Positions 35,375 to 43,898 are shown, counted from the stretch's first letter. The stretch is 47,828 nt of DNA from an uncultured Acidobacteriia bacterium (GCA_903881085.1 CAIRSA010000184.1:1-47828), one strand, 5' to 3'. Numbers and translations: made by a program. Notes: generated by a model not told the origin, from the sequence alone.

Positions 35375-37422
35375 TCCACTCCCAGGTTTGCTTCCGGTAC
35401 GCGCACCAAACCATTACCGGTGCCTATGTATAGAGTATCTCCGTGCAGGGCCAATGCGGTCACATTCTCTGATGGCAGTCCGGCCGTGATCATGCGCCAC
35501 CGCCCCGAGGTCAGGCTATATCTCGCCAGCCCGGTGCCCAGCGTGCCTGCGTACACCGCGCGCGATGTTGTCAACATCGCGTTCGGGTTGATGATGAGTC
35601 CCCGCTTTTGATCGCTGAATGTCCGCCACTGATTGTTCTTATCCAGCAAGATGACGCCTTCGCCATACGTGCCAATGTACCAATCCATGCCGGCCTTCAC
35701 TATCGACGTGATCCAGTTCTGCCGCAGCGCGGAGTTGGCCGTGGTGTACCGCGCCCGCACCAGGTCGTTCTCCAAGGTTGACAGGCCGCCTAGCGTGCCG
35801 GCCAGTAGTTGCGTCCCATCCGCGCCCAATGCATAGACATGGTTGTTCACCAGACCGTGAAACGCATACAGACTGCGTGGCGCGCCGCCGTCGAACAGCG
35901 TGATCCCCGCTGGCGTAGCTGCCACGAAACCGCTGCCGCGCCACACCACATCGGTCACATGATCGGCGATCAAGCCATCGGACTTCGTCAGCACCTGCCG
36001 CTGCACGCCCGACGCGTCAAACATCGCCAGTCCATTCGCCGTCGCCACCGCCGTTCGATTGCTCGCCGCGTCATGAACAATCCGGTTCACGCAAAACACG
36101 CGTTCATTTTCCACGTGAAGGTTGCGCGCTCCGCCCGCTGGCAGAATGTCCAGTCCGCGATCAAAGTACCCCACCCACAACGTGCCGCCAGGTTCCACCG
36201 CCAGCGCGCTGATGTTGGCATCGGTCAATTGCGCCGAGCCTGTTTGCAGCAGACTTACCGGCGCGGAATGGTCAGAGCGGAGTTGAAACAACGCCCCGCG
36301 TGTCAACGCGAGTGTGGAATCGCCGTGTTCGCGCAGCATGACAATTTCGCCCTCAAGTGCCGCTGGCCGTTTCGATGCACCGCGCCCCGGACGCGCTTCC
36401 AGCGAAATCTCCACCACGCCATCTTCCATTGTGCCTGCCAGCAATATGCTCGCCCGGCACAGCAGCGAGCGCGCCATCACATCCGGTGCGATTACGCGGC
36501 GAAACTTCCCGCGCTCAAACTCCGCGATCCCCACGCTGGTGCCCGCATAGGCTCGTTCGCCTTGCAATGCCAGCGAAAGAATATGCGGATCGGGCACTCC
36601 CTCCGCTTCGCCAAACCGGGTCAACTCTCCCGCATGAAAATAGAACACGCCCTTATCTTGCGTGCCGATCCACAATCCCGCGGCGTCGCCCGCCAGCGCT
36701 GTCACCTGCAAATCAACCAGCGATGGATGCATCGGCGAGATGCCGTGCCCATCGTAAACAAGCACACCGCTTTTTTCCGTTCCCATTAGCACGCTGCCAT
36801 TGCTCAATGGCAACAGTGCAGTCAACGTTCGTCGCGGCTGATCAGCCGCCCGAATCTGCCGGAAGCGATGCCCGTCAAACGCTACCAGTCCTTCGCCATC
36901 GGTAGCCAGCAACAATTCAGGAGTGGCCGCATCGGCCAGTGTCGCCGTAGCCAGCGCAACAATCTGCGCTGCCGGCAATTCCAGTCCCGCTCGAAATGCC
37001 CGCACCAGCTTGCCGTCGGCGTCGAATTCCGACAAGCCTGTCGCGCCCGCCACGGCCAGATAGCCCTGGAACGCAACCGCGTCACTATAGGAGGCCGGTG
37101 CCTGATAGATCTCAAATCCGTTGGCTGCGGCAGGATCCAGCGCGCTGCGCGTGAAGCGGATCACGCCGCTGGTCGTCACATCGGTTTCCGAATCGCGCAA
37201 GGCGCGCGAAGCCTGCCACACCGCCGAACCGCCAAAAATGAGAATAGCAACCGCGCAGGCAGCAATCGCATAGACTCTTGCTCTTCCGGATTCGTGGCGC
37301 AGGCATTCTTGCCTGCCGCCTCGACACTCGTGTCGAGGCTTGGCGGGCGTCGAGACGAGTCTAGACGCGGCAGACACAAGTGTCCGCGCCACAATGCACG
37401 CAAGATTCCAAAGGCGCGGCAT
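35371..37422 (-). CDS. Membrane-anchored beta-propeller protein (regulator-propeller type)
   Basis: First gene of the six-gene unit. From the ATG at 37422 it encodes 683 residues; a GTG at 37443 would add seven. A membrane segment lies at about 50-70 (YAIAACAVAILIFGG), and the rest consists of repeated propeller blades with the G.LWIGT...GV..F pattern of two-component regulator propellers. No kinase or output domain follows, so it is a stand-alone periplasmic sensor or scaffold. Residues about 11-43, before the membrane segment, are encoded by a palindromic repeat (37294-37392) and look like non-native sequence. The original start may have been lost or displaced by that insertion. Confidence 0.82.
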   Translation of the reverse strand: MPRLWNLACIVARTLVSAASRLVSTPAKPRHECRGGRQECLRHESGRARVYAIAACAVAILIFGGSAVWQASRALRDSETDVTTSGVIRFTRSALDPAAANGFEIYQAPASYSDAVAFQGYLAVAGATGLSEFDADGKLVRAFRAGLELPAAQIVALATATLADAATPELLLATDGEGLVAFDGHRFRQIRAADQPRRTLTALLPLSNGSVLMGTEKSGVLVYDGHGISPMHPSLVDLQVTALAGDAAGLWIGTQDKGVFYFHAGELTRFGEAEGVPDPHILSLALQGERAYAGTSVGIAEFERGKFRRVIAPDVMARSLLCRASILLAGTMEDGVVEISLEARPGRGASKRPAALEGEIVMLREHGDSTLALTRGALFQLRSDHSAPVSLLQTGSAQLTDANISALAVEPGGTLWVGYFDRGLDILPAGGARNLHVENERVFCVNRIVHDAASNRTAVATANGLAMFDASGVQRQVLTKSDGLIADHVTDVVWRGSGFVAATPAGITLFDGGAPRSLYAFHGLVNNHVYALGADGTQLLAGTLGGLSTLENDLVRARYTTANSALRQNWITSIVKAGMDWYIGTYGEGVILLDKNNQWRTFSDQKRGLIINPNAMLTTSRAVYAGTLGTGLARYSLTSGRWRMITAGLPSENVTALALHGDTLYIGTGNGLVRVPEANLGVE
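37294..37392. repeat. Palindromic REP-like element inside the propeller gene
   Basis: A 99-bp element bounded by GTGGCGC (37294-37300) and GCGCCAC (37386-37392). Inside are further palindromes: AGGCATTCTTGCCT, TCGACACTCGTGTCGA, a GAGACGAGTCT-type core and GACACAAGTGTCC. It is multi-hairpin and resembles dispersed repeats I associate with Solibacter genomes. It is read through in frame by the propeller gene. Confidence 0.7.
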
Positions 37423-37451
37423 AGAGCCATTATAGGCCCCCACGTGTTAGC

Positions 37452-39251
37452 ATGATGCGGATGGGTCCTCGCACCGTTTACACCATGCTCAAAGAGTCCG
37501 TGGCCGCCTATGGCAGCGCCGCCGCATTGCATCAACCGGTGGGCGGAAAATATGAGACATACACTTGGCCGCAATATGAAACGGCCGTGCGCGAAATCGC
37601 CGCTGGTTTGCGCCAACTGGGCATTCGCAAAGGCGACATCGTGGCCCTCGGTTCCGAAACGCGCGTTGAGTTTTATCTGGCCGATATCGGCATCATGACA
37701 ACGGGTGCTGCCTCTGCCGCTATGTACTCTTCCAGCACGCCCGCTGACCAGGTCAAAACCCTTGCCAACTGCGGCGCCAAGATGGTGCTGCTGGAGAATC
37801 CGAAGTATTGGAAGCTTTTGATGGCTGCTGGCGGCGATCGACTGCCCATCAAATGGGCGCTGCTGACGGGTTTTGTAGAAGGCGTGCAATCGCTGGCTGA
37901 AATCCGCGACGCGGGCCGCGAAGCCATGCTCCGCGATTCGCAACTCTTTGACCAGATGCAAGCCGAATACGGCCCCGCCGACATGGCCATCCTCTACCTG
38001 ACTTCCGGTGCCACCGGCGAACCGAAAATGGTGCAGGTGACGCACCGGGCGCTCACCATGAACTGCGACATGGGCCCCGGCGCTGTCGATATCGGCCCCA
38101 AAGATTGCACTCTCGCTTTTCTTCCTTCGGCACACATTGCCCAGCGCGTCGGTATTGAATTGCTCCCCATGCGCATGGGCGTGCCGGTCTATTTTTCAGA
38201 AAGCCTGGCCCGCATGCCGCAGGAGTTCAAGACCGTACGCCCCACCATGTTTCTCGCCCCGCCGCGCGTGTGGGAGCGCATCTATGCCAGCGTCAGCACC
38301 GAAGTCCGCAAGCGCAGCGCCATCCAGCAGCGCATCTTCTGGGCCGCGCTGGGTATCGGCTCCGAGGGCGCGAAATACAGGCGTTCGGGCAAGCCCATTC
38401 CCGCCTGGTTGCGCAGCGCTCTCAAACTGGCCGACAAAATGGTGCTATCGAAAATCCGCGAGCGCTTCGGCGGCCGAATGTACGTTGCCATCTCCGGCGC
38501 GGCCCCGCTCAGTAAGCAGTTGGGTGAATTTTACGAAGCCATTTGCATGCCGCTCACCGAAGGCTACGGCCTCACTGAAGGCGGCATCGTCTGTCTCAAC
38601 CCTGCAGGCGCGGCGCGCCTCGGCAGCATCGGCAAACCATTGGCCGGAGTAGAAGTCCGCCTCACGGAAGAAAAGGAAATCCTGCTTCGCTCGCCCTCGC
38701 TTGCCAGCGGCTACTTCAACGATCCCGAAGCCTCCGCGCAAGTCTTCGCCGATGGATGGCTGCACACCGGAGATCTCGGCGAAATTGACGCCGACGGTTT
38801 CGTATACATTACCGGCCGCAAGAAGGAGATGATTGTCTCTTCCAATGGCAAGAAGGTTTATCCAAATCGCGTCGAAGGCCTCTTCAAAACAGAACCGCTC
38901 ATCAGCCAGATGATTCTGCTTGGCGACAAACAACCCTTCGTCACCGCGCTCTTCACTGTGAATGTGCCCATCGCTGCTGCGTTGAAAGGCATGGAAGCGA
39001 TGTCAGGCAAACCACCGCAAGAAGTGGTGAACGCACAGCCCGTCCTCGCTGAGATCAAGCGAGTGGTCGCCCGCGCCAACAAACAACTCGCCCCATTTGA
39101 ACAGATCCGAAAGTTCCGCATACTCGACCGCGACTTCAGCCAGGAAGCCGGCGAACTTACGCCGACAATGAAGGTCCGCCGTGTGAAGGTCATCGAAAAC
39201 TTCCGCGACCACATCCTGGAAATGTACGCCGGCAAAGAAGAAAACGTGTAG
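37452..39251 (+). CDS. AMP-forming long-chain acyl-CoA synthetase family enzyme
   Basis: A 599-residue ANL-superfamily ligase that should activate a fatty or other carboxylic acid with ATP and load it on CoA. The AMP-binding P-loop is TSGATGEPK at 184-192, with the later EGYGLTE at about 374-380, TGD in WLHTGDLG and the lysine-bearing GRKKEMIVSSNGKKVYP near 455-471. It is closest to FadD15/long-chain types by length and motif spacing. Its start is only 29 bp from the divergent propeller gene. A second in-frame ATG at 37461 is possible; no clear Shine-Dalgarno is seen. A double-hairpin repeat follows its stop directly. Confidence 0.9.
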   Translation: MMRMGPRTVYTMLKESVAAYGSAAALHQPVGGKYETYTWPQYETAVREIAAGLRQLGIRKGDIVALGSETRVEFYLADIGIMTTGAASAAMYSSSTPADQVKTLANCGAKMVLLENPKYWKLLMAAGGDRLPIKWALLTGFVEGVQSLAEIRDAGREAMLRDSQLFDQMQAEYGPADMAILYLTSGATGEPKMVQVTHRALTMNCDMGPGAVDIGPKDCTLAFLPSAHIAQRVGIELLPMRMGVPVYFSESLARMPQEFKTVRPTMFLAPPRVWERIYASVSTEVRKRSAIQQRIFWAALGIGSEGAKYRRSGKPIPAWLRSALKLADKMVLSKIRERFGGRMYVAISGAAPLSKQLGEFYEAICMPLTEGYGLTEGGIVCLNPAGAARLGSIGKPLAGVEVRLTEEKEILLRSPSLASGYFNDPEASAQVFADGWLHTGDLGEIDADGFVYITGRKKEMIVSSNGKKVYPNRVEGLFKTEPLISQMILLGDKQPFVTALFTVNVPIAAALKGMEAMSGKPPQEVVNAQPVLAEIKRVVARANKQLAPFEQIRKFRILDRDFSQEAGELTPTMKVRRVKVIENFRDHILEMYAGKEENV

Positions 39252-39252
39252 G

Positions 39253-39288
39253 GCAGATTGGTAATCTGCGGCCGAGTGGCACTCGGCC
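39253..39288. repeat. Double-hairpin repeat, copy 2
   Basis: GCAGATT-GGT-AATCTGC (39253-39269, perfect) followed by GGCCGAGT-GGC-ACTCGGCC (39270-39288, perfect). It begins 1 bp after the stop of the acyl-CoA synthetase gene and matches copy 1 at 19353-19389. Confidence 0.7.
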
Positions 39289-39392
39289 AGGCGACTAACT
39301 TGGAAACCTTCTAGCAGACGCACAGGCTGGTTCTCCGTCCCTGAGCGGTTGCCTTGAGGTTGCAAACTCTATTTAGTTAGTTGGGTTGCGGC
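39289..39392. other. Short intergenic stretch between two repeats
   Basis: No coding frame or regulatory site recognised. It contains several GGTTGC/GCAACC-type short matches that recur in inverted form at 39629-39670. Confidence 0.4.
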
Positions 39393-39618
39393 GAATGCCA
39401 TTCCAATGTCGCTTACATTGACTACAGCGACGCGTCGCATTTGGGGTCAGACACCTTTTTTCGGCCGTTTTCCTGTCCGCCATAGCTTTAGCGAAGGTGG
39501 ATGCCGAAAATGGGCTGTCTGACCCCAATTGCCCTCCACCGCAATGCCCCAATGAATCGCTAACCAAATCGGTAGCTCGCCTCATCAACGCAATATAAGC
39601 GACATTGGAATGCCATTC
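39393..39618. mobile_element. Nested inverted-repeat element (MITE-like), 226 bp
   Basis: The outer arms (39393-39415 and 39596-39618) are 23-bp inverted repeats with one mismatch. An inner perfect 13-bp pair, TTGGGGTCAGACA (39441-39453) and TGTCTGACCCCAA (39516-39528), has the GGGGTCAGAC core common around IS200-like/RAYT-type elements. No transposase gene is present, so it is a non-autonomous element or a REP cluster. An outermost GGGTTGC/GCAACCC pair (39383-39389, 39630-39636) may extend it. Confidence 0.6.
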
Positions 39619-39628
39619 TGCCTCCTCG

Positions 39629-39670
39629 GGCAACCCTGGTAGGCGCGGCTCCATTGGCAGGCGGGTTGCC
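39629..39670. repeat. Hairpin at the 3' end of the GH43-like gene
   Basis: GGCAACCC (39629-39636) pairs with GGGTTGCC (39663-39670), and the second arm touches the stop codon of the minus-strand GH43-like gene. No T-run follows, so a terminator role is uncertain. Confidence 0.4.
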
Positions 39671-40680
39671 TAGGGTTTAATCACAGGCCTGCCCTGTCGC
39701 CAGACTATTTTCACCATCGAGAGATACCAGGTCTTCCCCTTGTCGTTATTGCCCTGATAGAGCAGATAGGTGCTGCCATCCGGCGCCTGCAAAATGCCGG
39801 GGTGTCCAGATTCGGACGAGTTCCATTCGCCGGGTTTGCCATTCGGCAGGATCGGTTCCTGCGAGATGCGCTTCCACGTCAGTCCATCGGTGCTTTCGGC
39901 GCAGCCGATCTGCTGCGGCTCATTGTTATAGCCGCCGGCATAAAACATAAAAAGCTTCTTGCCATGCCTGACCACGGCCGGCGCCTCGATGCATTTCCTT
40001 TCCCACGGCAACTCCGGCTTCAGAATGGGTGCGTCGACGGCTTGGGTCCACGATGCTGCGCCGAAATCAGAATCGAGCGGGGCGGAGGCGGCAAGCAACA
40101 TCTGGACTTTGAACTCCGGGTCGCGCGTGGCGCAGTAAAGCATCAGCTTCTTGCCGAATGGAATGATCTCGGCATCGATCGCACGGCCGCAATTCCAGTC
40201 GCCATGCGGGCGGAATACAGGGTTAGATGCGTTGCGCTCGAAGTGGATGCCGTCGTTTGATACCGCGTGACAGATAGCGTCTTTCGGGCCGTTGCCGTAG
40301 GTCTGATAGAAAAGATGCACGCGTCCTTTGAGCACGATGGCATTTGGCGCGCACAAGCCCTTCGCTTCATACGGCGCGCCAGGCGATATTTCGGCCACCT
40401 TTTCCCAGTCCACCAGATTCTTGCTTTGTGCGATGCCGATCCCCCATGCGTTGTCTCCCCGCTTGTCAGCGAATGCCGGCACGGAATAGTACATCAGATA
40501 CCTGCCTCCGAACCAGACCGCCGACGGGTCTTTTGCGAATGGCCGGCCGATGCGTGTGCTATCGCCGAAACGCATCTGCCGGACTGAAGGCGCCGCATGT
40601 GCGTTCGTCGTGCCGATTCCCAGCAGCATTGCGAAGGCTTCGCGGCGAGTGGCCGCGGTTGATAGTATGGATGAGTTCAC
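39670..40680 (-). CDS. GH43-like secreted glycoside hydrolase
   Basis: A 336-residue protein with a Tat-like leader (TRREAFAMLLGIGTTNAHA, about 11-29), so it is exported. The body is a five-bladed beta-propeller of the GH43/GH32/GH130 clan, with the catalytic-type Asp51 in AKDPSAVW and the following GGRYLMYYS, a mid-protein Asp/Glu in RAIDAEII and KCIEAPAVV, and a late ESGHPGILQAPDG. The clan acts on arabinan, xylan or fructan linkages; the exact substrate cannot be read from the motifs. The start is GTG at 40680. It is divergent from the sialidase-like gene with only 17 bp between starts, so the two promoters lie inside each other's coding region. Confidence 0.8.
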   Translation of the reverse strand: MNSSILSTAATRREAFAMLLGIGTTNAHAAPSVRQMRFGDSTRIGRPFAKDPSAVWFGGRYLMYYSVPAFADKRGDNAWGIGIAQSKNLVDWEKVAEISPGAPYEAKGLCAPNAIVLKGRVHLFYQTYGNGPKDAICHAVSNDGIHFERNASNPVFRPHGDWNCGRAIDAEIIPFGKKLMLYCATRDPEFKVQMLLAASAPLDSDFGAASWTQAVDAPILKPELPWERKCIEAPAVVRHGKKLFMFYAGGYNNEPQQIGCAESTDGLTWKRISQEPILPNGKPGEWNSSESGHPGILQAPDGSTYLLYQGNNDKGKTWYLSMVKIVWRQGRPVIKP

Positions 40681-40697
40681 AAATTAAGTTTACAATC

Positions 40698-41726
40698 ATG
40701 CATACAATGCGATTGCTCCCGTTCCTACTAATTCCCATCGTGGCGCTTGGCGCCGAACTGAAGCCAGAGTTCATTTACGAGACGGCGCCGTTCCCTTCGT
40801 GTCATGCCTCCACCGTAATTGAACTCCGAAACGGTGACATCATGTCGGCATGGTTTGGCGGTACAGACGAAGGCAATCCGGACGTGGCCATATGGTCCTC
40901 GCAACGCTCCGCCGGCAAGTGGTCCGCGCCGCAAGAACTGGTTCGTGAACCCAATATCGCGACGTTCAATCCAGTTTTCTTTTACACCAAAGATGGCAAG
41001 CTGTGGCTCTATTACAAGTTTGGGCCCAAGCCCGATAACTGGAGCGCCGGTCGCCGCTTCAGTACCGACGACGGCAAGACCTGGTCGCCGGTGGAGCATC
41101 TTCCCGCCGGACTGCTCGGTCCAATTCGCGCCAAGCCGTTGGTGCTACCCGATGGCACGATCGTCAGCGGATCGTCCGTGGAAAGCTATCGCACCTGGGC
41201 CGTTTGGATCGATCGCAGCACGGACAACGGCGCGACATGGAAAAAATTCGGTCCGATCACCGTGCCAATCACTGGGGATGCACCCAAGGGGCAATATGGT
41301 TTGATCCAACCTTCGGTGGTTTCCATGGGTGGCAAGAAGTTGCGCACCTACATGCGTTCCACCACGAACATTGGGAAGATCGCCATCGCCGATTCCAGCG
41401 ATGCAGGTGTGACCTGGACACAGGCGCGGACGATCGCTCTGCCCAATCCGAACTCCGGTATCGATGCCGTGTCATTGAAGGATGGCCGTGTGGTCGTCAT
41501 CTATAACCACACTACGCGTGGCCGTAGTCCTTTGAACCTGGCCGTGTCAAAGGACGGCGAGAATTTCCGCATGGTACACACGCTGGAAAGCGAGCCGGGC
41601 GAGTATTCTTATCCGGCCATGATCGTGGGCCGCGATGGGTCGCTGCATATCACCTACACGTGGAAGCGAAAGCTCATTCGCTATGTGCATATCGATGCTG
41701 CGGAACTGAACGCGATTTTGAAATAG
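40698..41726 (+). CDS. Secreted sialidase-like BNR-repeat protein
   Basis: A 342-residue protein starting with a signal peptide (about 4-17, ending VALGA). It carries three Asp-box motifs of the S/TxDxGxTW type: STDDGKTW, STDNGATW and SSDAGVTW. The family also has a conserved FGG(T)DEG near the N-terminus. It belongs to the exo-alpha-sialidase/BNR-propeller group (PF13088-like), but such proteins often act on other sugars or are non-catalytic binders. A second ATG at 40707 is in frame. It is followed closely by the Gfo/Idh/MocA gene. Confidence 0.82.
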   Translation: MHTMRLLPFLLIPIVALGAELKPEFIYETAPFPSCHASTVIELRNGDIMSAWFGGTDEGNPDVAIWSSQRSAGKWSAPQELVREPNIATFNPVFFYTKDGKLWLYYKFGPKPDNWSAGRRFSTDDGKTWSPVEHLPAGLLGPIRAKPLVLPDGTIVSGSSVESYRTWAVWIDRSTDNGATWKKFGPITVPITGDAPKGQYGLIQPSVVSMGGKKLRTYMRSTTNIGKIAIADSSDAGVTWTQARTIALPNPNSGIDAVSLKDGRVVVIYNHTTRGRSPLNLAVSKDGENFRMVHTLESEPGEYSYPAMIVGRDGSLHITYTWKRKLIRYVHIDAAELNAILK

Positions 41727-41766
41727 AGTTGCCGCGGACCGCTCGCAGTGTGTTACCAAAGAAGGA

Positions 41767-42936
41767 ATGAGCATTTCGAAATTATCCAAATCGCCGCTTC
41801 GGATCGGCATCGCCGGCGCCGGATTTGCCGGCAAGTTTCACCAACGTAATTTGCGTCATTTGCCGGCCGTGACCACCGGAGTCACCTCGGTGCGTGCGGA
41901 GAGCCGCAACGCGTTTTCGACACAGTTCAACGTTCCTGCCTTCGAATCCGTAGAGGCGATGCTGCCTTATATCGACGTGCTCGACATCTGCACGCCGCCT
42001 TCGTCGCACATGCCGTACATTCGTGCGGCCGCTGCAGCAGGCAAACACATTATCGTTGAGAAGCCGTTCAGCGGTTTCTTTGGATCGCCGGAAACGAATT
42101 CCAAAGTGGAGATGCTCGCCGCCGTGACTGCCGACATGCACGATGTTCGCGAGCTTGTCGCGAAATCTGGCATCACCGTTGGATACGCCGAAAACATCGT
42201 GTACGCGCCATCGGTGCAGCGCGAGCGCGAGATCATTGAGACGACAAAAGCGCAGATTTTGCGCATGACCGCCGAGGAGTCGCACAACGGCTCGCACTCG
42301 CCGGTGTATGGAATCTGGAGCGAGCAGGGCGGCGGTTCGCTCATCGGTAAGGGCTGCCATCCGCTGGGTGGCGTGCTGTACCTGAAGCGCAAGGAAGGGC
42401 TGGCCCGCAACGGCAAGGCGATCCGGCCGGTGGCGGTTTCGGCGCGGACGCACAGCATCACCAAACTGCCGGCGTTTGAAGATCGCGGCTATTTGCGCAC
42501 GAAGTACAAAGACACCGAAGACTATGCATTGCTGCACGTGATCTTTGAAGACGGCACCGTCGCCGACATCATGACGAGCGAATTGGTGCTGGGTGGCGTT
42601 TACGACTTTCTTGAAGTCTTCGCCAACAACCATCGCACGCGCTGCCTCATCAGCCCAACGCGGGTGTGTGAAGTATACAGCCCAAATCGCAAAGAAATGG
42701 AAGGCATGGAACTGGTGGAAAAGATCAGTTCCAACGAAGGCTGGATTCCGGCCGACGCGGAGTTTGGCTGGGGCAACGGGCAACTCCATGAGATGCGCGA
42801 TTTTGTGAACGCCATCGTCGATGGCCGTCAGCCGGAATCGGACCTGGATCTGGCCATTGACATCACGCTGGCCATTTATGCAGGCTACGTTTCGGCCGAC
42901 CGAAAGGGCGCTGAGGTGGAAGTTCCGCGAATCTAA
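41767..42936 (+). CDS. Gfo/Idh/MocA family NAD(P)-dependent oxidoreductase
   Basis: A 389-residue enzyme with a Rossmann fold at the N-terminus: GAGFAG at 17-22, CTPPSSH at about 75-81 and the family's EKP at 98-100. The C-terminal domain has the usual mixed alpha/beta sheet, with GKGCHPLGGVLYL at about 196-208 supplying a candidate catalytic His. These enzymes oxidise or reduce sugars, inositols or related compounds. It lies 40 bp after the sialidase-like gene, suggesting joint work on released sugars. Confidence 0.9.
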   Translation: MSISKLSKSPLRIGIAGAGFAGKFHQRNLRHLPAVTTGVTSVRAESRNAFSTQFNVPAFESVEAMLPYIDVLDICTPPSSHMPYIRAAAAAGKHIIVEKPFSGFFGSPETNSKVEMLAAVTADMHDVRELVAKSGITVGYAENIVYAPSVQREREIIETTKAQILRMTAEESHNGSHSPVYGIWSEQGGGSLIGKGCHPLGGVLYLKRKEGLARNGKAIRPVAVSARTHSITKLPAFEDRGYLRTKYKDTEDYALLHVIFEDGTVADIMTSELVLGGVYDFLEVFANNHRTRCLISPTRVCEVYSPNRKEMEGMELVEKISSNEGWIPADAEFGWGNGQLHEMRDFVNAIVDGRQPESDLDLAIDITLAIYAGYVSADRKGAEVEVPRI

Positions 42937-42944
42937 GTCGAACA

Positions 42945-43559
42945 ATGACTCCCTCCACGAAATTGCGTAGCGATGCCGACTGGGTTGCTGACATCGGCTC
43001 AGCCGGCGACCAGCGTGACGCCGCGTTGGGGGAGTTGCGGCAAGTCCTTATGGGTGGATTGCGCCGGGCATTTCAGAGCGCAGCGGGCGCATTGTTGGAA
43101 GATTGCACACAAGACGCATTGGTTCGAATCTCCACCCAATTTCACACGTTCCGCGGGGACAGCCGGTTTGTGACGTGGGCGCTTTCGATTGCCACCCGTT
43201 GTGTGCTCACCGAAATGAGGCGCGCGCGGTGGAAAGATGTTTCGCTCGATCAGATGGCTGCCGCCGGAGAACTGCTGCCCGATCCAACACCGGCCGGTTC
43301 CGCCGATACCGGGCAGGATCGCACAAGGCTGATGAAAATCATGCACGATGCGATTGCCACCGAATTGACGGGCCGGCAACGCGAGGTTATTCTGGCGGAG
43401 TTGGGCGGCGCACCGGTGGATGAAATCGCCGCGCGGCTGGGCACCAATCGAAACGCCTTATACAAGTTGGTGTACGATGCGCGCGTTCGTTTGCGCGGGG
43501 CGATCCTACGTGCTGGCTGGGAGGCCACCTACGTGCGAAGCCTGATAGGTGGGGGTTAG
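42945..43559 (+). CDS. ECF-type RNA polymerase sigma factor
   Basis: A 204-residue sigma factor. Region 2 covers about 25-90 (CTQDALVRISTQFHTFRGDSRFVTWALSIATRC), with the core-binding and -10 recognition part, and region 4 covers about 135-190 with the helix-turn-helix VDEIAARLGTNRNALYKLVYDARVRLR that reads the -35 element. It lies 8 bp after the Gfo gene. The next gene encodes a zinc-finger partner. The periplasmic haem/copper genes downstream are possible targets. Confidence 0.9.
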   Translation: MTPSTKLRSDADWVADIGSAGDQRDAALGELRQVLMGGLRRAFQSAAGALLEDCTQDALVRISTQFHTFRGDSRFVTWALSIATRCVLTEMRRARWKDVSLDQMAAAGELLPDPTPAGSADTGQDRTRLMKIMHDAIATELTGRQREVILAELGGAPVDEIAARLGTNRNALYKLVYDARVRLRGAILRAGWEATYVRSLIGGG

Positions 43560-43563
43560 CGAT

Positions 43564-43797
43564 ATGCCAGAGATGAACGAAAAGCTCAAGTCGGCCGTAG
43601 AGATGGCCCTCTCTGTTCTTCCGCACGAGATCGGCTGCGACGATAGTTTTGCATTTCTTGCCGCTTATGCGGAGCAGAAGAACAGCGGGAATCCGCTGCC
43701 TGCTCATCTACAACGAGTGGCTCAGCATTTGGAACGATGCCCCGGCTGTATGGAAGAGTTGCACTTCCTGCTGGAAGCTATGAAATCCGACGCGTAA
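43564..43797 (+). CDS. Small zinc-finger protein, candidate anti-sigma factor
   Basis: A 77-residue soluble protein; the ATG at 43564 has a GGTGGGGG site before it and starts 4 bp after the sigma gene stop, while a GTG at 43549 overlaps that gene. The C-terminal half carries HLERCPGC, the HxxxCxxC signature of zinc-binding anti-sigma domains (ZAS), plus an upstream Cys in GCDD. There is no membrane segment. ZAS proteins bind their ECF sigma and release it on redox change, which would fit the haem and copper genes nearby. The assignment rests on motif and position. Confidence 0.75.
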   Translation: MPEMNEKLKSAVEMALSVLPHEIGCDDSFAFLAAYAEQKNSGNPLPAHLQRVAQHLERCPGCMEELHFLLEAMKSDA

Positions 43798-43840
43798 TCC
43801 CCAGGTAAGATCCGCACACCTCGCCGCATCCAGTAAACAG

Positions 43841-43872
43841 GGAGGCGGAAACACTCTTTAATAATCGCCTCC
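43841..43872 (+). promoter_or_regulatory. Hairpin in the leader of the cytochrome P460 gene
   Basis: GGAGGCG (43841-43847) pairs with CGCCTCC (43866-43872), extended outward by CAG/CTG with one bulged G. It ends about 26 bp before the ATG and is not followed by a T-run. It could affect translation or RNA stability. Confidence 0.4.
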
Positions 43873-43898
43873 TGTCTGACTGGATAAGGAAGGATTCT

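Noticed and set aside
39373..39654. 93-residue minus-strand ORF over the nested repeat
   Set aside because: It is the translation of the inverted-repeat element, without a ribosome site.
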